Shown here: positions 50,602-59,532 of the stretch, one piece after another
Position numbering within the stretch: position 1 is the first letter of the stretch
How the letters are laid out: every line of letters begins with the position of its first letter
Origin: Paenibacillus methanolicus
Lineage (GTDB): Bacteria > Bacillota > Bacilli > Paenibacillales > Paenibacillaceae
DNA: 64,000 nucleotides
Assembly: GCF_008124765.1 (NCBI RefSeq)
Contig: NZ_VNHS01000004.1
Coordinates: 248,001 to 312,000 of the forward strand
Reading direction: 5' to 3'
Notes under the pieces: model-generated
What the model was told of the DNA's origin: nothing
What the model saw: the letters and a program-made list of their open reading frames with translations, nothing else
Databases searched by the model: none
Translations under genes and position numbers: made by a program

Positions 50602-50614
50602 TTAGGTAACCTAA
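50602..50614 (-). promoter_or_regulatory. candidate MarR operator
   Basis: TTAGGT-A-ACCTAA, a palindrome with 6-bp arms in an AT-rich promoter region 85 bp before marR. Confidence 0.55.
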
Positions 50615-50798
50615 TTATATATTCCTAAAATGATTAGCGTCAATCGGTCCCGGGACGGACGCGCGGCGTGTGCGAATACGCCTTATGCCGGAGAGGGAAG
50701 CCGGCTTTTCCGTCATTCGCGGAACTCCCTATTTATAATCTCCCGGAAAATTGTGTATTATAGTAGGATAGAAATTTACGCCGGAAGGATTGGTCGCT

Positions 50799-52457
50799 GT
50801 GGAGAACAAGACATCATCTTCGAATTTTATCAAGAACATCGTCGAAGCCGACTTGAAGTCCGGCAAGGTAAGCGAGATCGTGACCCGTTTCCCGCCGGAG
50901 CCGAACGGCTACCTGCATATCGGGCATGCCAAATCCATCTGCCTGAACTTCGAGCTCGCCGATGAATATAAGGGACGGACGAACTTGCGGTTCGACGACA
51001 CGAACCCGGTCAAGGAAGATACCGAATACGTGAACGCGATCCAGGAGGACGTGCGCTGGCTCGGTTTCGAATGGGATGAGCTGCGGTTCGCCTCCGATTA
51101 TTTCGAGGAAATGTACGAGCGCGCGCTGCTGCTGATCAAGAAAGGCAAAGCGTACGTGTGCGATCTGTCGGCGGAGCAAATCCGCGAATCCCGCGGCACG
51201 CTGACCGAGCCGGGCAAGAACAGCCCGTTCCGCGACCGGAGCGCGGAAGAGAATCTCGACCTGTTCGCCCGCATGCGCGCCGGCGAGTTCAAGGACGGCG
51301 AGCGCGTGCTTCGCGCGAAGATCGACATGGCGTCGCCGAACATCAACCTTCGCGACCCGGTGCTGTACCGGATCGCGCACGCCCATCATCACCGCACGGG
51401 CGACGCGTGGTGCATCTACCCGATGTACGACTATGCGCATCCGCTCGGCGACGCGATCGAAGGCGTGACGCATTCGATCTGTACGCTGGAATTCGAGGAC
51501 CATCGGCCGCTGTACGACTGGGCGATCCAGGAATGCGAGATGGAATCGACGCCGCATCAGTACGAATTCGCGCGGCTGAACGTGACGAATACGATCATGA
51601 GCAAACGGTATCTGAAATCGCTCGTCGACGAGGGCGTCGTGGACGGCTGGGACGATCCGCGCATGCCGACGGTCAGCGGTCTGCGCCGCAAAGGCTTCAC
51701 GGCGGAAGCGATCCGCGCGTTCTGCCGCGAGATCGGCGTGGCGCGGGCGTACAGCGTCGTGGACGAGCGGATGCTGGAGCATTTCATCCGCGAAGATCTG
51801 AAGCTGAAGACGCTGCGCACGATGGCGGTGCTGCAGCCGCTGAAGGTGGTCATCACGAACTATCCGGAGGGCCAAGTCGAGATGCTCGAGGCCGAGAACA
51901 ACGCCGAGAACGAAGAGATGGGCACGCGCCAAATTCCGTTCTCCAGCGAAATCTACATCGAGCGCGACGACTTCATGGAGAATCCGCCGGCGAAGTATTT
52001 CCGTCTGTTCCCGGGCAACGAGGTGCGTCTGAAGCACGCGTATTTCATTACGTGCCAGGAAGTCATCAAGGATGAGGACGGCAACGTCGTCGAGCTGCGC
52101 TGCACGTATGATCCGGAGACGAAGAGCGGATCGGGCTTCGCGGGCCGCAAGGTCAAAGGGACGATCCACTGGGTGGAGGCTTCGCAGGCGATTCCGGCGC
52201 AATTCCGCCTGTTCGAGCCGCTGCTGATCGACGGCGAGAACGACGACCGTCCGTTCCTGGAGCGTCTGAACCCGAACTCGCTCGAGGTGCTGGAAGGGTT
52301 CGTCGAACCGAACATGAAGGAAGCGCAAGGCCGGGACAAATTCCAATTCTTCCGCCACGGCTATTTCAACGTCGATCCGAAGTTGTCGGGCGAAGACGGC
52401 ATCGTCTTCAACCGCATCGTGTCGCTGAAGAGCTCGTTCGATCCGGCGAAAGGCTAA
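50799..52457 (+). CDS. glnS: glutaminyl-tRNA synthetase
   Basis: A 552-residue class I synthetase charging tRNA-Gln directly. The HIGH motif is in [26 protein letters not shown] is represented by [11 protein letters not shown], and the anticodon-binding beta-barrels (about 335-550) are complete. It has no C-terminal YqeY fusion. GTG at 50799 is chosen with GGAAGGA nine bases upstream. Most Bacilli use GatCAB transamidation instead, so this gene is taxonomically informative and probably of horizontal origin. A terminator follows directly. Confidence 0.96.
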   Translation: MENKTSSSNFIKNIVEADLKSGKVSEIVTRFPPEPNGYLHIGHAKSICLNFELADEYKGRTNLRFDDTNPVKEDTEYVNAIQEDVRWLGFEWDELRFASDYFEEMYERALLLIKKGKAYVCDLSAEQIRESRGTLTEPGKNSPFRDRSAEENLDLFARMRAGEFKDGERVLRAKIDMASPNINLRDPVLYRIAHAHHHRTGDAWCIYPMYDYAHPLGDAIEGVTHSICTLEFEDHRPLYDWAIQECEMESTPHQYEFARLNVTNTIMSKRYLKSLVDEGVVDGWDDPRMPTVSGLRRKGFTAEAIRAFCREIGVARAYSVVDERMLEHFIREDLKLKTLRTMAVLQPLKVVITNYPEGQVEMLEAENNAENEEMGTRQIPFSSEIYIERDDFMENPPAKYFRLFPGNEVRLKHAYFITCQEVIKDEDGNVVELRCTYDPETKSGSGFAGRKVKGTIHWVEASQAIPAQFRLFEPLLIDGENDDRPFLERLNPNSLEVLEGFVEPNMKEAQGRDKFQFFRHGYFNVDPKLSGEDGIVFNRIVSLKSSFDPAKG

Positions 52458-52465
52458 TGATAGGA

Positions 52466-52496
52466 AAAGGTACGGCCAGTCGGCCGTACCTTTTCT
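52466..52496 (+). terminator. glnS terminator
   Basis: AAAAGGTACGGCC and GGCCGTACCTTTT form a 13-bp stem with a 4-nt loop. Confidence 0.88.
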
Positions 52497-52550
52497 GCTA
52501 GCGGAGCCGACCGCGATAGCGGTAAGCTTAAGACGGGGGTTGCGCCGCGC

Positions 52551-53819
52551 TTATGCCGGCTCGCCGTCGTCCGCGGCATCGGCGTTCGCGGCGAAGACCT
52601 GCTCGACTTTGGCAATCGCCAGGGCCAGATCCTCCCGGCTGACCGTCAGCGGCGGGGCGAAGCGAATCGTATGCTCGTGCGTCTCCTTGCACAGCAGGCC
52701 GAGCGCCATGAGCCGCTCGCAATACGGTCGGGCCGGCACGCGCAGCTCCAGACCGATGAACAGGCCGCGGCCGCGTACCTGCGCGATGTCGGGGTGCGCG
52801 ATGGCGGAGAGCCGCTCGAGCATATAGGCGCCGAGCGACCGCGATCGCTCCGCCAGTCGGTCCTCTTCGGTGACGGCCAGCGCGGCGAGCGCCACCGCGC
52901 AGGCGAGCGGATTGCCGCCGAAGGTGGAGCCGTGCGAGCCGGGCTCGAACAGCCCGAGCGTGTCGGGACCGCCGACGACGGCGGAGACGGGAAGCACCCC
53001 GCCGCCGAGCGCTTTGCCCAGGACGATCAAGTCGGGCTCCACGTCTTCGTGATCGCACGCGAACCGGCGGCCGGTGCGGCCGAAGCCGGTCTGAATCTCG
53101 TCGGCGATCAAGAGCGTCCGCTCACGCGTACAGACGTCGCGCACCGCCCGCAGGTAGCCATCCGGCGGAATGACGATGCCGGACTCGCCCTGGATCGGCT
53201 CGATCAGCACGGCGGCCGTATTCGGCCCGATGGCGCGCTCGATCGCTCCGGCATCCCCGTAAGGGACCAGCTTGAAGCCCGGCGTGAACGGGCCGAAATG
53301 CGCTTGGTATTCGGGGGTTGCGGAGAAGGAAGTGACCGTGATCGTCCGCCCGTGGAAATTGCCGTCGCAGACGATGATTTCCGCCGTGCCGTCCGGCACG
53401 CCTTTCACTCGGTAGGCCCAGCGGCGGGCGGCCTTCAGCGCGGTCTCCACCGCCTCCGCGCCGCTATTCATGATAAGCGCGAGCGGTTTGCCGGTGTAGA
53501 CGGCCAGCTGCTCGCACAAGTCCGCGAACGGCTCGCTATGGAAGGCGCGCGAGGTCAGCGTGACGAGATCGGCCTGCGCCTTCAGCGCGGCGATGATGCG
53601 CGGGTGGCGGTGGCCGGCGTTCAAGGCCGAATAGGCGCTGAGCATATCGAGATACCGGTTGCCCTCGGGATCGGTCACCCAGGCGCCTTCGGCTTCGGAT
53701 ATCACGATTGGCAGCGGATGATAGTTGCGCGCGCTATAACGTTCCGTTCGCGCGATGGCAAGGTTGGATCGGCTCGGCGCGTCCGGGGACGCGTCGGAAC
53801 GAGAAGCATGGTCGGACAT
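52551..53819 (-). CDS. rocD: ornithine aminotransferase
   Basis: A 422-residue class III PLP aminotransferase transferring the delta-amino group of ornithine to 2-oxoglutarate. Segments such as [103 protein letters not shown] and the PLP lysine in [18 protein letters not shown] match ornithine aminotransferase well. ATG 53819 follows AAGGGGGAG. No other arginine-catabolic genes are adjacent. Confidence 0.93.
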   Translation of the reverse strand: MSDHASRSDASPDAPSRSNLAIARTERYSARNYHPLPIVISEAEGAWVTDPEGNRYLDMLSAYSALNAGHRHPRIIAALKAQADLVTLTSRAFHSEPFADLCEQLAVYTGKPLALIMNSGAEAVETALKAARRWAYRVKGVPDGTAEIIVCDGNFHGRTITVTSFSATPEYQAHFGPFTPGFKLVPYGDAGAIERAIGPNTAAVLIEPIQGESGIVIPPDGYLRAVRDVCTRERTLLIADEIQTGFGRTGRRFACDHEDVEPDLIVLGKALGGGVLPVSAVVGGPDTLGLFEPGSHGSTFGGNPLACAVALAALAVTEEDRLAERSRSLGAYMLERLSAIAHPDIAQVRGRGLFIGLELRVPARPYCERLMALGLLCKETHEHTIRFAPPLTVSREDLALAIAKVEQVFAANADAADDGEPA

Positions 53820-53896
53820 TGGCAACTCCCCCTTTCCTTGTATGCATATGCGAAGGCGGGATGTGTGCATGAATGGCAAAAGGGGGGCGATGGGGG

Positions 53897-54538
53897 ATGA
53901 ACGAGAAGAGTAGCGGCGGGAGCGGACTGATTCTGGCAGGGGGCCTCAGCTCGCGGATGGGAACGGATAAAGCGGCGCTCTTGATTGGCGGCAAGCCGCT
54001 GCTCCTCCGGCTAGCGGAAGGAATGGCGAGGGAAGCGCGCGACCCGATCGCGATATCCGTCGCGGACGAAAGGCGCGAGGCGGCCTATCGAGACTTGTTG
54101 CGGCATAGCCCGGTCGCCCGACAGGTGCGCTACGTTCGGGACGTCTACCCGGGGAGCGGCCCGCTTGCCGGTCTGCATGCCGGGCTCTCCAGCCTGCCGC
54201 CTGGCTATGCGTTCGTGATGGCCTGCGATATGCCCGTGCTGTCCGCGCCGCTGCTGCGCCGGATGGAAGCGGCCGTCGCCGGTCGGGAGCGGAGCGGCGC
54301 CGCGGGGCCCGACGTCGTATTCGCGCCGCGGCAGCCCTTCCACGCGCTCTACCATACGCGCGCCGCGGCGCGAATCGAACGGGCGCTGGCGGCCGGCGAT
54401 CTTCGCGTCATGAAGCTGCTCGGCGAGCTCGACGCGTGCGAGATCGACGTTTCGCCCGAAGAAGCCGCGGTTTTCTTCAATCTGAATACGCCCGAGGCGT
54501 ACGGCGCTTATTTGGCGCAGTTGGACGCGGAAGGGTAG
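53897..54538 (+). CDS. mobA: molybdenum cofactor guanylyltransferase
   Basis: A 213-residue nucleotidyltransferase: [23 protein letters not shown] (GTP-binding loop), [33 protein letters not shown] and a C-terminal [13 protein letters not shown]. MobA attaches GMP to molybdopterin to make the bis-MGD cofactor needed, for example, by nitrate reductases. ATG 53897 has AAGGGGGG nine bases upstream. Its proximity to narK and siroheme genes fits nitrate metabolism. Confidence 0.92.
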   Translation: MNEKSSGGSGLILAGGLSSRMGTDKAALLIGGKPLLLRLAEGMAREARDPIAISVADERREAAYRDLLRHSPVARQVRYVRDVYPGSGPLAGLHAGLSSLPPGYAFVMACDMPVLSAPLLRRMEAAVAGRERSGAAGPDVVFAPRQPFHALYHTRAAARIERALAAGDLRVMKLLGELDACEIDVSPEEAAVFFNLNTPEAYGAYLAQLDAEG

Positions 54539-54662
54539 TCGTAACATAATTACCAACTATTGCATGTACCCGTTACCGCGATGGCGTGTAGACAGCGTGC
54601 AAGGCTCGTGATATAAAAGTATCAGGACTATATACCTAATGTAACCTAACCGCATACCGAAC

Positions 54663-54752
54663 ATGAGAAAAGCAAACTGCGTGAAAACGCAAGACGCAAA
54701 GCTATAGGGGCTAATGGTCGAACGATGAACCGATGCCTGCCAGCTACCGCTT
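54663..54752 (+). promoter_or_regulatory. cyclic di-GMP-I (GEMM) riboswitch
   Basis: Contains AAAGCAAAC, a P2 stem GCGT-GAAA-ACGC with the GAAA tetraloop, GACGCAAAGC, GGGGCTAATG and TGCCAGCTACCGC, the conserved blocks of the GEMM-I aptamer in order. It precedes a GGDEF-EAL gene by 80 bp, so the riboswitch senses the product or substrate of the protein it controls. The expression platform is not a T-run terminator and may be translational. Confidence 0.92.
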
Positions 54753-54831
54753 TAAGGCTTGACGCGAAACCTTGAAGCCCAGGGGGTTTCCTGCACTTCG
54801 CGCCAATCGTCTTAATCGGGAGCTGATTATT

Positions 54832-57225
54832 TTGTCCACCTCGTTGTTACTTCCCGTCCTCAATCAATTGCTTCCCTTCCTGTTAATCTTCTACATGGCG
54901 GTCGAGATCTTCGCCCGCAATCCGGGCAATCGTCTCCATTGGGTCACTTCCGCGTTATTCTTTTTCCTGGGCATTGTATTCTTGGGCGACTTTCTGTTCG
55001 CCGCGCTGCCGTACGAGACGGCGCGCGAAGCGCTTCGCTTCATGAAGTTCCCGGCCGTCTTCCTGACGATGACCGCGGCGCTGTATTTCTTCGTGATGAT
55101 CAGCAAGCTGGGCATTCGCAAGCTATGGATGCACGTCATCTGCCTGTTCCCGGTGATCGGTCTTATTCCGCTCGTGATCGATCCGGCGGCGGTAGCGATG
55201 GAGCAGCGGGCCGCGGGGCGCGTCGAGTTGTTCAGCGGGACGTTCCTTGCCGTTGAAGTGGTGCTCGTCTGCTATTGTCTGGTCGGCTCGTACGTTCTGC
55301 TCGCGCGGGCCGGCAGGCGAACGGCGCTGAAGAGCTGGATGCAGAAGGAGAGCCAACGCATTCGGATTATTCTCGCGGGCTGTTTGCTTGTCGGGCTTCT
55401 GCTGGGCGCGGGTCTGCTGGTTGGCGCCATGTTCGAACGGGGCGGGGAACGCATCTTCGATTTCGTCTCCTCGTACGGCGTGCTTGTCTGGGTGTTCGCG
55501 ATTCGGCAGTCGATGATGAAATACGATCTGCTCTCCTTCGCCGGCAAACGATATGAGCTGGTGTTCGAACTGTCGCCGAACGGCACCGTCGTCCTCGACG
55601 AGAAAGGGGGCGTCGTCGAAGCGAACAGCGCGTTCCGCAAACTTGCCGGAGTGAAGGACGACGAACCGATCGAGGGGATGTGCCTTTCGCGGCTGTTCGG
55701 CGTGAACCAGGCGTTCCTGGCGGCTTACCGGCAATCGTTCCAGACCCAGACGCCGCTTGAGATGGAGCTGGAAATCGTCAATACAGCCGGGCGCGTCATG
55801 GATGTCGAGTTAATCGGCGAATTCATGGAGATGGAAGAAGAGCAGCTTGCCTTCTTCATCGTGATCGATATGACCGAACGGAAGAGCGCCGAGCGCATGT
55901 TGGCCAGATTGGCTTACGAGGATACGCTCACCGGATTAGGCAATAGCCGTAAATTCTATGCCGCGATCGAGGAAGAGCTGTCGCGCGCGCTAGCGGGGAT
56001 GAGCCGGCTGGCGCTGCTCCTGATCGATTTGGACCAGTTCAAGTGGATTAACGATACGCTCGGTCACAGCGCGGGAGACCGGCTGCTCCAGCAGATCGCG
56101 GACAGGCTGCGGACGTCGCTTCCCGCGGGCGCGAGCGCCTATCGGCTGGGGGGCGACGAGTTCGCGATTCTACTCCCGGCGCGGGAGGATGCCGATGCGA
56201 CCGGCTATGCGGCCGGACTGCTGCGGATGCTCGTGGAGCCGATGCAGCTGCGCGGCAGCTACTACAGCGTATCGGCCAGCGTCGGCATCGTCGTCGCGCC
56301 GGAGGACGGCCGCGAGGTCGAGATGCTCATTCGTCAGGCGGACACGGCGATGTACGCGGCCAAACAAGGCGGCCGCAATCGGTACCATCGCTGCACGCCC
56401 GAGCTCAACGCCAAGGCGCAGGAACAGATGAAGCTGATCCACGGCCTGTCGGCGGCGCTGGAGTTGAAGCAGTTCGAGCTGCACTACCAGCCTCAGGTGG
56501 ATGCCCGTACGGGGGAGACGGCGAGCTTGGAGGCGCTGCTCAGCTGGTGTTCGCCTGAGCTCGGCCGCGTGGCGCCGGCCAAGTTCCTTCCGCTCGCCGA
56601 GGAGAGCGGGGCGATCATCCCGATCGGGAGCTGGGTGCTGGAGGAGGTCCTGAAGCAAATTCGCGTCTGGTTGGATAGAGGATGCGCCCGACCGGGCATG
56701 ACGGTAACGGTCAATATTTCGGCGCAGCAGCTGAGGGAAGCCGGTTTCGCCGATCGGATCGAGGCGCTGCTGGCGCGCTACGAAGTGCCGGCGGGGGCGC
56801 TTCGGCTGGAGATCACGGAGAGCACGATGATTACCGATATGGAACGGACCCGGCAGGTGTGCCAGGCGTTGATCGGGCTGGGCGTAACGCTCGGCATCGA
56901 CGACGTGGGTTCCGGCTACTCCTCGCTCGGCATGCTGAACCGGTTTCCGTACCGCTATATTAAGCTGCACCACTCGCTCGTGCGCGGCATCGCCCAATCC
57001 CGGGAGGATTACGTCATTGTCCGCATGTTGGTCGAGATGGCCCGGCAGCTGGGCAAGGAGGTCATCGCCGAAGGCGTCGAGTCGGAGGCGCAGCTAGAGC
57101 TGCTGCGCGATCTCGGCTGCCGGGAGCTGCAGGGCTACCATATCGGCGTGCCGATGAATGCCGTGGAGATTGCCTATCACCTGAAGATGGAAGGCGCGAG
57201 GATGGCGCCGCCCGCGATATCATAA
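54832..57225 (+). CDS. membrane GGDEF-EAL protein (cyclic di-GMP turnover)
   Basis: A 797-residue protein: seven or so N-terminal helices (about 5-240), a PAS domain (about 245-365), GGDEF with an intact active site (RLGGDEFAIL) and a C-terminal EAL domain. In the latter the Glu of SLEALLSW, Asn of VNISAQQ, Glu of LEITEST, the Asp pair of DDVGSGYSS and Glu of AEGVE are kept, but the usual L-K-I-D segment reads IKLHHSLV. GGDEF makes and EAL degrades cyclic di-GMP; which dominates is unclear. TTG at 54832 has GGGAG nine bases away; TTG 54772 lies in the riboswitch-proximal leader. Confidence 0.9.
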   Translation: MSTSLLLPVLNQLLPFLLIFYMAVEIFARNPGNRLHWVTSALFFFLGIVFLGDFLFAALPYETAREALRFMKFPAVFLTMTAALYFFVMISKLGIRKLWMHVICLFPVIGLIPLVIDPAAVAMEQRAAGRVELFSGTFLAVEVVLVCYCLVGSYVLLARAGRRTALKSWMQKESQRIRIILAGCLLVGLLLGAGLLVGAMFERGGERIFDFVSSYGVLVWVFAIRQSMMKYDLLSFAGKRYELVFELSPNGTVVLDEKGGVVEANSAFRKLAGVKDDEPIEGMCLSRLFGVNQAFLAAYRQSFQTQTPLEMELEIVNTAGRVMDVELIGEFMEMEEEQLAFFIVIDMTERKSAERMLARLAYEDTLTGLGNSRKFYAAIEEELSRALAGMSRLALLLIDLDQFKWINDTLGHSAGDRLLQQIADRLRTSLPAGASAYRLGGDEFAILLPAREDADATGYAAGLLRMLVEPMQLRGSYYSVSASVGIVVAPEDGREVEMLIRQADTAMYAAKQGGRNRYHRCTPELNAKAQEQMKLIHGLSAALELKQFELHYQPQVDARTGETASLEALLSWCSPELGRVAPAKFLPLAEESGAIIPIGSWVLEEVLKQIRVWLDRGCARPGMTVTVNISAQQLREAGFADRIEALLARYEVPAGALRLEITESTMITDMERTRQVCQALIGLGVTLGIDDVGSGYSSLGMLNRFPYRYIKLHHSLVRGIAQSREDYVIVRMLVEMARQLGKEVIAEGVESEAQLELLRDLGCRELQGYHIGVPMNAVEIAYHLKMEGARMAPPAIS

Positions 57226-57226
57226 G

Positions 57227-57277
57227 AAGAAGCGCTTGGACAGTCCCGGGGCAACGGGCTGCTCAAGCGCTTCTTTT
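57227..57277. terminator. bidirectional terminator
   Basis: AAGAAGCGCTTG and CAAGCGCTTCTT (57264-57275) form a 12-bp stem, with T runs on both sides. It lies between the convergent GGDEF-EAL gene and the small gene behind narK. Confidence 0.85.
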
Positions 57278-57304
57278 CGTATATTGCGGATGCGGAGGCG
57301 GCGA

Positions 57305-57451
57305 TTAGGGCGAATCGAGTTCCGATTGCGCCGCCGTCGCTGCAAGCGAGGCGCTATGCGGCGCGGAGGCGGAGCTCCTATCGGCCGTCGTGCCCCACCA
57401 ATCGACGGCATCCAGCCATTCGAACGGTTCGATCGCGTCGAAAGCTTCCAT
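57305..57451 (-). CDS. 48-residue acidic, Trp-containing small protein
   Basis: MEAFDAIEPFEWLDAVDWWG followed by a Ser/Ala/Thr-rich tail. AAAGGGGGG lies nine bases before ATG 57451, a near-ideal ribosome site, and the gene sits 16 bp downstream of narK and before a terminator, so it is likely cotranscribed with narK. No family is recognised. Confidence 0.55.
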   Translation of the reverse strand: MEAFDAIEPFEWLDAVDWWGTTADRSSASAPHSASLAATAAQSELDSP

Positions 57452-57467
57452 AGGGCGTGCCCCCCCT

Positions 57468-58703
57468 TTAAGATGCGATGCTGGCCGAGGAGCTGGCGCG
57501 GGCTTTGCCGCCATTGTCCAGGAACGAGCGCTTCCACGAGCCTTGGATGATGAAGATGAGCGCGACGCAAGCCAGCGCTACGCCGCTGATAATCAGGAAG
57601 CCCGGTCCGTAGGAACCGGTGGACTGCTTGAGCGAACCGAGAATCTTCGGCAGGAAGTAACCGCCGAGGCCGCCTGCCGCGCCGACGATGCCCGTGACGA
57701 TGCCGATCTCGTTCTGGAACCGCTGCGGGACGAGTTGGAAGACGGAGCCGTTGCCCATGCCGAGCGCCATCATGCCGGCGAACAGCAGCGCGGTGACGAT
57801 GCCCAGGCTCGGCAGGGTAGAGATGCAAGCGAGCATGATGCCCGCGAATCCGTACAGCAGCAGGAGCATCCGGATGCCGCCGAGCTTGTCGGCCAGCCAG
57901 CCGCCGACGGGACGGAACAAGCTGCCCGCGATGACGCAGATCGTCGTGAAGTCGGCCGCCCGGACGGGATCAAGGCCGTACTGCGTGTTGAAGAAGATGG
58001 TCAAGTAGTTCGACAGGCCGACGAAACCGCCGAACGTGACGCTGTACAAAATGCAGAACATCCACGTATCGCGCTGCTTCAGCACGGCGCCGTAATCCGA
58101 AAGCTTGCGCGGCGCGGGTTGGTTCGGACTGTCTTTGGCGAGCAGCGTGAAGACGATGAACACGATGGCGATCGGGATGAGGGCAAGGCCGAAGACGACT
58201 TCCCAGCTGCCGTAATGCTGGGCGATCCGGTTGGCGAACAGCGTCGTGAAGACGGTGCCGCTGTTGCCGGCGCCGGCGATGCCCATCGCGAGACCTTGAT
58301 ATTGCGGCGGGTACCAGCGGCTCGCGAGCGGCAGGGCGGCGGCGAAGGACGCGCCGGCGACGCCGAGCAGCAGGGCGACGATATAGAGCTGGCTTAGCGA
58401 GTTGACGAACAGCCAGCCCCAGACGAGCGGAATCATCGTCAGAATCATGCCGATCTGGCCGGTGCGCTTCGGTCCGATCACGTCCGTGAAGTACCCGAGC
58501 ACCAGGCGAAGAATCGAGCCGCCGAGGATGGGCAGCGCCACGAGGTTGGCTTTCTGCGCGGCATCCATCGGATAATCGTTCATGATGATGACCGCTAGCG
58601 GCCCGAGCAGCACCCAAATCATGAAGCTGGTGTCAAAGTACAAAAACGCGCTGAACAGCGACGGGGTATGCCCGCTCTTTAAAAAACCTTTCCGATCTGC
58701 CAT
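57468..58703 (-). CDS. narK: nitrate/nitrite transporter
   Basis: A 411-residue major-facilitator protein with twelve helices, of the nitrate-nitrite porter family. Visible are FDTSFMIWVLLGPLAVIIMNDYPM, the first nitrate signature near GAGNSGTVFTTLFANRIA and the second GMGNGSVFQLVPQRFQNEIGIVTGIVGAAGGLGGYFLP. It imports nitrate or exchanges it for nitrite across the cytoplasmic membrane. AGGAGAG precedes the ATG. Transcription starts about 215 bp upstream and must pass a terminator in the leader. Confidence 0.95.
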   Translation of the reverse strand: MADRKGFLKSGHTPSLFSAFLYFDTSFMIWVLLGPLAVIIMNDYPMDAAQKANLVALPILGGSILRLVLGYFTDVIGPKRTGQIGMILTMIPLVWGWLFVNSLSQLYIVALLLGVAGASFAAALPLASRWYPPQYQGLAMGIAGAGNSGTVFTTLFANRIAQHYGSWEVVFGLALIPIAIVFIVFTLLAKDSPNQPAPRKLSDYGAVLKQRDTWMFCILYSVTFGGFVGLSNYLTIFFNTQYGLDPVRAADFTTICVIAGSLFRPVGGWLADKLGGIRMLLLLYGFAGIMLACISTLPSLGIVTALLFAGMMALGMGNGSVFQLVPQRFQNEIGIVTGIVGAAGGLGGYFLPKILGSLKQSTGSYGPGFLIISGVALACVALIFIIQGSWKRSFLDNGGKARASSSASIAS

Positions 58704-58803
58704 TCGAATCTCTCCTCTCGACTTATGGGACTCCTATCCCGCGTGCATGGTCGTGCTGCCCCTTGTTCTCTTTGTTTGGGTTACGGTCAAGCCGGGTTGG
58801 ATC

Positions 58804-58917
58804 AAAAAAAGCCGCATGGCAGCCTTGGGAGCTGCAATGCGGCGTCGTTGCCGGACGGCTAAGCACATCGTTGTGCGAAGCGCGATTCAATTCATCTGAA
58901 TCACATCGTTGTGTTCA
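58804..58917 (-). promoter_or_regulatory. narK leader: two ANTAR-type hairpins and an intrinsic terminator
   Basis: Read on the minus strand: hairpin 1 (58917-58897) is TGAACAC-AACGAT-GTG-A-TTCA, a 7-bp stem with one bulged A; hairpin 2 (58876-58863) is GCAC-AACGAT-GTGC. Both loops are hexamers with A at position 1 and G at position 4, the signature of ANTAR-protein targets. A 20-nt linker separates them. Then GCCGCAT-T-GCAGC pairs with GCTGC-C-ATGCGGC (58843-58811), followed by seven T residues, a strong terminator 100 bp before narK. The hairpin 2 stem does not itself overlap the terminator, which is atypical. Confidence 0.72.
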
Positions 58918-58924
58918 TATTTGA

Positions 58925-58953
58925 ATTATAGGTGCGACGGAGGTTTGTGTCAA
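58925..58953 (-). promoter_or_regulatory. narK promoter
   Basis: TTGACA (58953-58948), 17 bp, TATAAT (58930-58925): a consensus sigma-A promoter on the minus strand. Such strength suggests that control is exerted after initiation, in the leader. Confidence 0.85.
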
Positions 58954-59260
58954 CTATTCTAACATAAAAATTTGTGGATGTATTCTAACGATTGCTGCCT
59001 ATGCGGAGAGTGGAGTGGCGTTATTTATTGAATATTCACAAATGGTGCTTTGAGACCAGTAAACATCAGCAATAGTTCACAATAATTTGTCTGGAATCGA
59101 TGAGTTGAAATGGAATTTTGGTTGCGATAAGCGTGGAAAAAGCAGGTTGGGATTGTCACTGAAGGTGACGCGAAAGCTCCGAAATCGTGAAAAATGATAC
59201 ATTTTAGACGAATATGTGAATCATTCACAACGAAACTGCGAGTAACTCATGTCATGATTG
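58954..59260. other. divergent intergenic region with two palindromes
   Basis: An AT-rich region between the narK and hemD promoters, without coding signal. TGTGAAT-C-ATTCACA (59215-59229) is a perfect palindrome centred about 75 bp before the hemD-like start, and GTCAC-N5-GTGAC lies at 59155-59169. Both are candidate regulator sites. Confidence 0.5.
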
Positions 59261-59290
59261 TTGACATTTGATAATCGGTGGGCGTATACT
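59261..59290 (+). promoter_or_regulatory. promoter of the siroheme genes
   Basis: TTGACA (59261-59266), 18 bp, TATACT (59285-59290). A leader of about 235 nt follows. It contains several short hairpins, including GTGAT-AATGGG-GTCAC, but no T-run terminator. Confidence 0.7.
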
Positions 59291-59532
59291 CGGAATAACC
59301 AAGAAACGATTGCCGCAAGGGGCGGCGGAAGCCGGAACGTGGCGAAATTTATATAAGAAAAATTGATAACCGCGCTTATTGCCTGGCTTAGATTCAGGTG
59401 TGATAATGGGGTCACTGAAAGGGCGTTTGGTTTGGCCGCAAGGAAAGAGACGCATCTTGGGGGCGTTACCCGCGCGCTGCATGTCGGCGGCGGGCCGGGC
59501 GCAACCGAGATCGACAAGGGGAGTGGAGTTTG

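Noticed and set aside
50640-50798. T-box leader for glnS
   Set aside because: No conserved T-box sequence, specifier stem or antiterminator is visible; only a small hairpin and a weak -10.
59297-59532. ANTAR-type leader before the hemD-like gene
   Set aside because: One hexaloop hairpin (AATGGG) fits, but the partner hairpin has a 7-nt loop and no T-run terminator follows.
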